10,978 nucleotides of DNA from a bacterium (GTDB lineage: Bacteria; UBP14; UBA6098; B30-G16): contig JALTEE010000076.1 of the NCBI GenBank assembly GCA_027007865.1, positions 1 to 10,978 of the forward strand. Direction: 5' to 3'. This document shows positions 1 through 5,788 of the stretch, piece after piece; within the stretch, counting starts at the first letter, position 1, and each line of letters begins with the position of its first letter. The notes beneath the pieces were generated by a model. It was given only the letters and a program-made list of their open reading frames with translations. It did not search any database and was not told where the DNA came from. Made by a program: the position numbers and the translations under genes.

Positions 1-282
1 ATAAATATTGAAAAACTATTGATTCTTGATGCGGTGATGTTCGATGGTGCGCCGGGAGAAATTAAAATTTTTACGGTAGATGAACCCGCTGCGCCGATGA
101 TACTGACTCACGGACCGTCCAATTTCGCTATGATGAAAATGATTTTACCAGAAACAGAATTATCTATACTTGCGGTTCAGCCGAAAATAAATAAATTGGG
201 AAATAATATATCCGAATCTGTTAAAAATTCTATCGCCGATGTTTTTAACAGTTTAATAGAAATAATATCGGGGGAAAAATAG
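1..282 (+). CDS. Hydrogenase maturation protease (M52 family), C-terminal part, 5' end missing
   Basis: The frame is open from base 1, so the gene starts upstream of the window; 93 residues are visible. Proteases of this family clip the C-terminal extension from the large subunit of [NiFe] hydrogenases after nickel insertion, in the cytoplasm. Visible family features are the Asp in ILDAVMFDGAPGEI (fragment residue 10), followed by the usual G-x-PG spacing, and His37 in ILTHGPS. Both match positions that bind metal in this family. The stretch ILAVQPKINKLGNNISESVK and the helical end ADVFNSLIEII resemble the family's usual LGIQPxxxxxGxxLSxxVxxAV ending, as in HycI. The N-terminal third, with the first conserved acidic ligand, lies outside the window. 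An internal TTG at 19 is not a likely start because the coding similarity extends to the edge. Its stop is three bases before the next gene. The hydrogenase it serves is not visible. Confidence 0.72.
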   Translation: MNIEKLLILDAVMFDGAPGEIKIFTVDEPAAPMILTHGPSNFAMMKMILPETELSILAVQPKINKLGNNISESVKNSIADVFNSLIEIISGEK

Positions 283-285
283 GTT

Positions 286-822
286 ATGGAAAAATTTTTG
301 GAAAAGATATCGGGTCGAGTTTGGGTAATTGTCGATAGCAATGGCAAACCTATCGATGATATAGATACCGATATGATATATCACAATCGTCATCTCGCTG
401 TTACGGATATTTCCGAAATGGGACAATACGCATTCGGCAATCTCGACGGGTGGCGTGATTTTCCGCAGAAAGCGGAGAACGGCGATATTTTGATAGTCGG
501 CAAGAATTTTGGCGCAGGGTCATCGCGGCAGCACGCCGTAGATTGTTTCATCACTCTTGGGATTATCGCTATTGTCGGCGAAAGTTTCGGTGCAATTTAT
601 TATAGAAATGCCGTCAATGCAGGATTGCCGATATTCGTCGCACCAGGAATCGCATCCGCCGATATCGAATCGGGAAATAAAATCGCAATCTATAGTAAAA
701 CGGGGAAAATAACTAATTTGACCACGGGGTTGGAATTGCCGTCCGCTGCGCCGATGTCGAGAGTCCAAAAACAGATTATCGAAGCGGGCGGACTGTTGCA
801 ACTTGCCAAAACCGATTTCTAA
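286..822 (+). CDS. leuD: 3-isopropylmalate dehydratase / homoaconitase-type small subunit (LeuD-like)
   Basis: This is the 178-residue swivelling small subunit of an aconitase-family hydro-lyase. It works in the cytoplasm with an iron-sulfur large subunit that is not in this window. The family fingerprint is clear: IDDIDTDMIYHNRHL (residues 23-37), GKNFGAGSSRQHAVD (72-86), which forms the substrate-recognition loop, and FGAIYYRNAVNAGLPI (101-116). Length and motif order fit a full-length LeuD. The loop has Ala (NFGAGSS) where many LeuD proteins have Cys, and RQHA where RE-H/Q-A is common. The true substrate (isopropylmalate, methylmalate or homoaconitate type) therefore cannot be assigned from sequence alone. 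Start ATG 286 follows the upstream stop by three bases; a run of five G at 270-274 and AGG at 281-283 are weak ribosome-binding candidates, so translational coupling is plausible. Confidence 0.88.
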   Translation: MEKFLEKISGRVWVIVDSNGKPIDDIDTDMIYHNRHLAVTDISEMGQYAFGNLDGWRDFPQKAENGDILIVGKNFGAGSSRQHAVDCFITLGIIAIVGESFGAIYYRNAVNAGLPIFVAPGIASADIESGNKIAIYSKTGKITNLTTGLELPSAAPMSRVQKQIIEAGGLLQLAKTDF

Positions 823-853
823 ATAAATTAGTGTTAAAAAAATCGAGATTTTA

Positions 854-1474
854 ATGAAACTTCGCGGCGAGATTCTTCGAAAAGGCACACACATAGCGGC
901 TTTGATAGTGCCAATTATGTTTATCACGCTCGACCGTATCACTGCGCTGTGGATAGTTTCAGTAGGCGCTGTGGTTGCTATTACGATAGATTTATTGCGA
1001 ATTTACAATCGCGGGTTTCGGAAATTTATATACAGATTTATCGGCGATGTCTATCGTCGCTGGGAAGTAAATCGACTCGGTGGGTCGAGTTATATCCTTG
1101 TTGCTGCGGCGCTCTCGCTATTCCTATTCGATGAAAATATCGCCGCGCTCGTGATGACATACATTATACTTGGAGACACTGCTGCTGTATTTGTTGGAAC
1201 ATTGTGGGGAAGGCACAAAATATATAAGCATCGCAATTCGGATGGCTCGGTCAGGCAAAAAACCGTAGAAGGAACATTCGCTTTTTTTATTATATCTATA
1301 ATTGGAGCGTTTTTCATTTCGGGCATTCCAATTTTGTGGAAAATTATCGGTGCAGCGCTTGCAACACTTGTCGAATTGGGTTCCTTCTTTATAGATGACA
1401 ATTTTTCCGTTCCGATTATTGTGGGAGTTGTGCTTCAATTGGGAATTTATGGGCATTTTATCGCACCGATATAA
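854..1474 (+). CDS. Dolichol/phytol kinase-family integral membrane protein (SEC59/DGK1-like)
   Basis: A 206-residue, strongly hydrophobic protein with several predicted membrane segments (about residues 12-45, 78-116, 140-175 and 184-203). Family members are polytopic, usually CTP-dependent kinases that phosphorylate polyprenols, phytol or diacylglycerol at the membrane. Matching motifs in order are ELLRKxxH-like GEILRKGTH (5-13), [15 protein letters not shown] (73-87), [18 protein letters not shown] (106-123), [10 protein letters not shown] (136-145), and [18 protein letters not shown] (174-191), whose DDN...P signature is typical of the family. The start is ATG 854; the leader has only a poor ribosome-binding match. 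It lies 31 bases after leuD, probably in the same transcript. The lipid substrate is not predictable. In bacteria such proteins often act in isoprenoid or lipid salvage, which is inference here. Confidence 0.82.
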   Translation: MKLRGEILRKGTHIAALIVPIMFITLDRITALWIVSVGAVVAITIDLLRIYNRGFRKFIYRFIGDVYRRWEVNRLGGSSYILVAAALSLFLFDENIAALVMTYIILGDTAAVFVGTLWGRHKIYKHRNSDGSVRQKTVEGTFAFFIISIIGAFFISGIPILWKIIGAALATLVELGSFFIDDNFSVPIIVGVVLQLGIYGHFIAPI

Positions 1475-1485
1475 CAAGCGTTCCG

Positions 1486-1513
1486 CCATCTAATACACTT
1501 CTTCTCCAGATGG
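1486..1513 (+). terminator. Weak inverted repeat after the kinase gene, possible transcript end
   Basis: CCATCT (1486-1491) pairs with AGATGG (1508-1513) across a 16-base loop, 12 bases after the kinase stop codon. The stem is short, the loop long, and no uninterrupted T run follows, so a classical intrinsic terminator is doubtful. Confidence 0.2.
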
Positions 1514-1636
1514 TTCAACTTGCAGTCTATCCTATTTGAAATGGACTTGCGATAATGTTTTAGTATATAGCACTTGGTAGTTATGAAAATATTGAAATCT
1601 GCATCTTATTTCGTAAATTTTTGTTTCCTTTTTTGC

Positions 1637-1664
1637 TTGCTTTAAATATTTTTTTGTATATAAT
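1637..1664 (+). promoter_or_regulatory. Candidate sigma-70-like promoter for gene A
   Basis: A perfect TATAAT lies at 1659-1664, and TTGCTT lies at 1637-1642, giving a 16-base spacer. The -10 box ends 39 bases before the ATG at 1704. The surrounding DNA is very AT-rich, so chance matches are likely, and some related phyla use different promoter motifs. Confidence 0.35.
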
Positions 1665-1693
1665 TTAAAAACTAAACCAAAGATTTTAAATTT

Positions 1694-1701
1694 GGAGGGG
1701 G
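1694..1701 (+). promoter_or_regulatory. Ribosome-binding site that fixes the start of gene A
   Basis: GGAGGGGG lies just before ATG 1704, with five bases between the GGAGG core and the ATG. The frame is open from a TTG at 1692, but that codon overlaps the ribosome-binding site and would put acidic residues ahead of the signal peptide. ATG 1704 is therefore the start. Confidence 0.8.
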
Positions 1702-1703
1702 AT

Positions 1704-4700
1704 ATGAGATTGCATTTGACTTTGTTAGTGTGTCTGCTGGTAAGTGCTGTCTTTGCTGTTCCGCAGCAAATGAATTATCAAGGCAAGATTACAAACTCAT
1801 CGGGCGTCGGTCTAAATGGCACTTATACACTTACATTCAGACTTTATGATGGACCTATCGGTGGAAGTGCGCTGTGGGACGAAACCCATTTCAGCACATC
1901 TGTATCCAAAGGACTCTTCGATGTTCTGCTCGGTTCGATAAATCCGTTGGCTCTCCCATTCGATGCGCAATACTGGCTTGAAATAGAGGTGAACGGTGAA
2001 ATATTATCACCGAGAATTCCTTTATCATCCGCTGCATACGCGTTTCGAACAAATATTTCTGATTCCTCATCGGTTACTGCAAACGCCCACACGGCAACAT
2101 ACTCCGATTCGGCGGGCGCTGTCGATTGGACGGATATTTCATCGATGCCGGGTGGATTTACAGACGGCATCGACGATGTGGACGATGCCGATGCCGATGC
2201 ATCGAACGAACTTATCACAGCATTTACATGGACGGATGCGACCGACCAATTGACGATTACAGAAGCGGGAACACCGTGGAGCGTGAACATAAACAACGAG
2301 GCTGACGACCTTTCGGACAATGTCATCGCTGACCTGTCCGATGTTTCCGCGGCGGCGCCATTGAGCGGTCAAGTTTTGAAGTGGAACGGTTCTAATTGGG
2401 CACCAGCTCCAGACGACACGGGCTCTGGTGGTGGCGGAGACGGCAGCACACAATGGTCTTCGACAGCGTCCTATATTTATCCCGACAGTGTCGGGGATGC
2501 TGCTGGCGCATTTTTGCGTATCTATGATGAAGGCAGAATTCACGCAGATGCTTCCACTGGAATTACCGACGGACAGAGTGTGATTCGCGGAGACGCATCG
2601 GGAACTGTATGGGGTGCTTTGGGATATTACGACGGAGTAAATTACCGTGCTGGCGAATTTTCAGGGGATGTAGAAATAGTCAACTCGGGAAATCTCTATG
2701 TTTCCGGGCAGATATACGACGGAGACGCATCCGACCCCGATGTCAATGTTGGCGAAGACCTTACCGTTGCAGGCGATATAAATGGAAATGCCGACCTCGA
2801 TATAAATGGCAGCGCGGATATATGCTCTGGCGGTTTCGGCTTCCTGAATATGCACAGCAATCGAATTGTCAATGTCGCCGACCCGACCGCAAACCAAGAT
2901 GCTGCGACGAAATATTATGTGGATAATCATTTCCTGCAAACCGTCGCGACAAATTCGCCTATCACCGGTGATGGGACCTCCGGAAACCCTGTCGCGCTGA
3001 CAGCAGGGGGCATCACGACCACCTACCTCGCCGACAATGCTGTCACAACCGCGAAGATTGCGGATGGTCAGGTGACCGCCGCTAAAGTTAGTTCCGCTGG
3101 TGGCAGTAACGGTCAGGTTCTCAAAATCGTATCGGGTGCGGTTCAATGGGCTAATGATAGCGCTGGCGGTGGGTCATCTGGAATCACCAGCATCAACAGC
3201 CAAAGCGGACCATCTATAACTATAACAAATGGAACGGGAATTTCCGTTTCATCCGCTTCGAATATCATCACGATTACGAATACGGGCGACACCGATGCCA
3301 GCGACGATATAACGGATACAAGTGCCGCAGGCGGAGATTTGACAGGGACATATCCGAACCCGGCGCTTGGAACAGGCGTTGTCAGTGATAACGAAATCGA
3401 TTATGGAAATGTTACTTTGAGCGATTTCACGAACGATGCGGGATTTATCACGAGTCCCGATGATGCCGACCATGTAATCGGGAACGAAGTCACCGATGCA
3501 ACAGATGCGACATTGACACGAGGCGGTTCAGGGACATCGGCGAGTCCATACACTCTGGGATTGAATCTCGCAAATGCTAATACCTGGACAGGATTGCAAA
3601 CATTCAACACTGCATCGGGTGCACCATTCGCAGTCGGTTCGAATACTTTGATTACTAATTTGAATGCCGACCTTTTGGATGGGCACGATGGGAGTTATTA
3701 TTTGGACAATACTGATGCGCAGACATTGTCTCTTTCCGGTAATGTTTTGTCAATAAGCGGAGGCAATAGCGTGACATTCACAGGTTGGGATACCGACACC
3801 TCGAACGATTTGACGACATCGACAACTTTCGGTGGCGATGTATCTGGAACTTATAATTCGTTGAATATAAATTCTGGAGTTGTAGGCAATACCGAAATCG
3901 CCGATGCCACGCAATATGTAGATGTCAACACTAACGGCACTTACAGATTTTCTGTTAGCGATGGCAATCAAACGCTCGATTTCAATGAAGGCACGGGAAT
4001 AGATATTTCATACAACGCCACCAATCACGATGTCACCATCACCCATCAGGATATGTCCTCGCAGGCAAGCGTAGACAATAGCAATGGAACAGTGATACAG
4101 GATGTTACTTTGGATTGGACCGGGCATGTTACGGGGTTAGGGTCTTACAATCTCGACAACAGGTACTCTACCGGTTCAGGCACATCTGGCAGAGACGTTA
4201 GGTGGACAGGCACACGTTCTCTTGGAAATTCTGCAATTTACGACGACGGAGTGGATAATATTGCAGTGGGAACGGGCTATAGCTCGAGTTACAGAATATA
4301 TGGATATTATTCATCCAGTGTTTATGGATATATGGGTAGTTCTTCTTATGGTGTATATGGTTATTATCATGATGCAGGGTCAAGTGCTCGTAATGTTATA
4401 TATGGTTATAGAGACAATGACAATACGGGCGATTTATCGGGTGATTATGGTGTGAGAGGTAATAACTATAACTCTGGACAGGGTGGAGGTTCCTATTATA
4501 GCCGTGCTGGAGTTGGTGCTGATTCACCATATACGGACCCAAGTGGCAGTGATAATTATGATTATTTGTTCGGTCTTGAAGGAGAGCAAGTATCATCCAC
4601 ACCAAGATTTTGTAGTGGAGTTATAGGAGCTTATACGGATTCGAGATTTGGGGCATTAGCATATACGAAAACTGATGGAAGTACTTACGGTTTATATTAT

Positions 4701-5762
4701 AATGGTGGTTCTGGAAGTGGTTCGGGACTGTTGCGCTCTGCCTCCGGTTCTCCCGATATTATTAATGAACATGTTGTTGCATCCATAGGTGCCGGTGGAA
4801 CGGGAGAATTGTTTGGACATATTACACGCGGGGAGATTTACGGTCAATATGTTGCAGGTGAAAGATATGGACAATATGTAACCGGCGATGTAATTACGAA
4901 TAAAAATTACGCTGTCCTTACAAATGTTGGCGATAGCAGAAGAGTGGCAACATACGCTATTACATCACCGGATGTTAGCGTATATACAAGCGGCTATGGT
5001 CGTCTTGTTAATGGGAAAGCCCAGATAAAATTTAACGAGTCGTTCTCGAAAGTTATCGATGAGGATACTCCTGTCGTTGTTACGGTGACGCCGATTGGAG
5101 ATTGTAATGGTGTGCATCTAATGGATATTAATAACAAAGGATTTGAAGTATCTGAAAATGGCAATGGAAACTCAAATGTTAGATTTACCTGGATAGCGAT
5201 AGGAACGAGAAAAGATAGCAGAAATGTTACGCTTCCCGACGAAGTTTTGTCATCGGATTATGACAATATTATGAAAGGTTATCTCGTTTACGAAAAAGAT
5301 GGTAGCCCGTATGCAATTTGGTTCGATAAGAATACTGGCACTTTCGAGCATGGAGAACTCGACCCGGATTTTGCCCATAGAGAAAATCTTAGGAAACTTC
5401 TTGAAGCACCTCACGAGGGCAATGGAATATATGATGGTGCTCTTCACGAAAGTTATAACGGGAGACATATCGGCAGTGATTGCCCAGAATGCGAGCCTGT
5501 GAGTTTTGAGGATATAGAAAATCTTGCCCAATATTCTGATGGTATTAAAGAATTACGAGACAAAATCGAAGAGAATATTAGACTTTATAACGAATTCAAT
5601 AGCGTTCTTAAGCAAGTTAAAAGTGGAAACAAGATAAGTGATGAATTGATAAATTCTCTTCAAGAGAAAGTGGATTCTAATCCTGATAATCCAGTTATTT
5701 CTGGGTTACTGGGTGAGATTATGAAATTAAATAACAGTATTGTTTTACAGGAAAAGAAATAG
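1704..5762 (+). CDS. Gene A: large exported modular protein with tail-fibre-like modules, 1352 aa
   Basis: No function is recognised. Residues 1-18 (MRLHLTLLVCLLVSAVFA) form a Sec signal peptide. Residues 19 to about 117 form the shared N-terminal domain: PQQMNYQGKIT, then LTFRLYDGPIGGSALWDE, then PRIPLSSAAYAFR. The middle resembles phage tail fibres and adhesins. It has an Asp-rich DGIDDVDDADADASNE (about 154-169), QVLKWNGSNWAPAPD (223-237), NRIVNVADPTANQDAATKYY (386-405), GITSINSQSGPSITITNGTG (493-512), two GD[LV][TS]GTY units (543 and 710), and NLNADLLDGHDGSYY (652-666). From about residue 860 a Tyr/Gly/Ser region (IYGYYSSSVYGYMG, SYGVYGYY) begins, and the DNA becomes clearly AT-richer. 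Residues 1097-1170 (GYGRLVNGKAQIKF to AIGTRK) match the conserved domain of B and C. A unique 180-residue tail follows, with CPEC (1260-1263) and a probably coiled-coil end. No catalytic motif, lipobox or known sorting signal was seen. A surface adhesin or fibre is inference. Confidence 0.85.
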   Translation: MRLHLTLLVCLLVSAVFAVPQQMNYQGKITNSSGVGLNGTYTLTFRLYDGPIGGSALWDETHFSTSVSKGLFDVLLGSINPLALPFDAQYWLEIEVNGEILSPRIPLSSAAYAFRTNISDSSSVTANAHTATYSDSAGAVDWTDISSMPGGFTDGIDDVDDADADASNELITAFTWTDATDQLTITEAGTPWSVNINNEADDLSDNVIADLSDVSAAAPLSGQVLKWNGSNWAPAPDDTGSGGGGDGSTQWSSTASYIYPDSVGDAAGAFLRIYDEGRIHADASTGITDGQSVIRGDASGTVWGALGYYDGVNYRAGEFSGDVEIVNSGNLYVSGQIYDGDASDPDVNVGEDLTVAGDINGNADLDINGSADICSGGFGFLNMHSNRIVNVADPTANQDAATKYYVDNHFLQTVATNSPITGDGTSGNPVALTAGGITTTYLADNAVTTAKIADGQVTAAKVSSAGGSNGQVLKIVSGAVQWANDSAGGGSSGITSINSQSGPSITITNGTGISVSSASNIITITNTGDTDASDDITDTSAAGGDLTGTYPNPALGTGVVSDNEIDYGNVTLSDFTNDAGFITSPDDADHVIGNEVTDATDATLTRGGSGTSASPYTLGLNLANANTWTGLQTFNTASGAPFAVGSNTLITNLNADLLDGHDGSYYLDNTDAQTLSLSGNVLSISGGNSVTFTGWDTDTSNDLTTSTTFGGDVSGTYNSLNINSGVVGNTEIADATQYVDVNTNGTYRFSVSDGNQTLDFNEGTGIDISYNATNHDVTITHQDMSSQASVDNSNGTVIQDVTLDWTGHVTGLGSYNLDNRYSTGSGTSGRDVRWTGTRSLGNSAIYDDGVDNIAVGTGYSSSYRIYGYYSSSVYGYMGSSSYGVYGYYHDAGSSARNVIYGYRDNDNTGDLSGDYGVRGNNYNSGQGGGSYYSRAGVGADSPYTDPSGSDNYDYLFGLEGEQVSSTPRFCSGVIGAYTDSRFGALAYTKTDGSTYGLYYNGGSGSGSGLLRSASGSPDIINEHVVASIGAGGTGELFGHITRGEIYGQYVAGERYGQYVTGDVITNKNYAVLTNVGDSRRVATYAITSPDVSVYTSGYGRLVNGKAQIKFNESFSKVIDEDTPVVVTVTPIGDCNGVHLMDINNKGFEVSENGNGNSNVRFTWIAIGTRKDSRNVTLPDEVLSSDYDNIMKGYLVYEKDGSPYAIWFDKNTGTFEHGELDPDFAHRENLRKLLEAPHEGNGIYDGALHESYNGRHIGSDCPECEPVSFEDIENLAQYSDGIKELRDKIEENIRLYNEFNSVLKQVKSGNKISDELINSLQEKVDSNPDNPVISGLLGEIMKLNNSIVLQEKK
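3180..3284 (+). repeat. SINSQSGP module, copy in gene A
   Basis: This 35-residue module starts GITSINSQSGPSITITNGTG. It matches a copy in gene B at 31 of 35 residues by eye and a looser second copy later in B. It follows a Gly/Ser linker (GGGSS), like the first B copy. It is probably a short beta-structured spacer in an extended fibre. Confidence 0.75.
3330..3398 (+). repeat. GDxxGTY unit, first copy in gene A
   Basis: The unit GGDLTGTYPNPALGTGVVSD, followed by NEI, recurs 500 bases later in the same gene and in diverged form in gene C. Similar GDVTGTYPNP units are common in tail-fibre-like proteins of many bacteria. Confidence 0.65.
3831..3899 (+). repeat. GDxxGTY unit, second copy in gene A
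   Basis: GGDVSGTYNSLNINSGVVGN, followed by TEI, is the second copy of the unit at 3330-3398. It keeps D[LV][TS]GTY, GVV and EI in register and is followed by ADA, as ADG follows the related unit in gene C. Confidence 0.65.
4276..4480 (+). repeat. Tyr/Gly/Ser-rich low-complexity repeat region of gene A
   Basis: Residues 858-925 repeat short YGY-type units: YRIYGYY, SVYGYMG, YGVYGYY, VIYGYRD, YGVRGNN. They look like a Tyr-rich variant of the GVxG repeats of gene C. The block coincides with the onset of low GC inside the gene. Confidence 0.6.
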
Positions 5763-5777
5763 GCTAAGATTGCCAAT

Positions 5778-5783
5778 GGGAGG
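5778..5783 (+). promoter_or_regulatory. Ribosome-binding site that fixes the start of gene B
   Basis: GGGAGG lies five bases before ATG 5789. The frame also opens with GTG at 5783, but that codon overlaps this site. ATG 5789 gives a normal signal peptide beginning MRKFTFL. Confidence 0.75.
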
Positions 5784-5788
5784 TGGTT

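Larger units (their letters stand above)
1475..1703. other. Non-coding gap upstream of the secreted-protein cluster
   Basis: No open frame in this gap has codon use or similarity suggesting a gene. It separates the metabolic block from gene A. The left part carries a weak inverted repeat (1486-1513). The right part becomes very AT-rich from about 1600 and contains the candidate promoter and the strong ribosome-binding site of gene A. I saw no tRNA-like cloverleaf and no recognisable riboswitch. Confidence 0.6.

Noticed and set aside
520-942. A minus-strand open frame across the end of leuD and the start of the kinase gene
   Set aside because: It overlaps two clearly recognised genes and its translation shows no family features.
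1692-1703. TTG start at 1692 for gene A
   Set aside because: It would overlap the ribosome-binding site and add MEGD before a normal signal peptide; ATG 1704 is better placed.
1704-1757. Lipoprotein signal based on Cys10 of gene A
   Set aside because: Cys10 sits in the middle of the hydrophobic core (LLVCLLV) without the small residue before it that a lipobox needs; cleavage after VFA fits a standard Sec signal.
2661-3146. Minus-strand open frame in the front half of gene A
   Set aside because: It is antisense to a frame with signal peptide and recognised modules, with no ribosome-binding site or domain of its own. The same holds for the one at 1844-2326.
4222-4605. Short overlapping frames on both strands within the YGY repeat region
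   Set aside because: They come from low-complexity repeats of TATGGT/TATGGA-type codons and show no independent start site or domain.
5783-5788. GTG start at 5783 for gene B
   Set aside because: The GTG overlaps the GGGAGG site, which is ideally spaced for ATG 5789.
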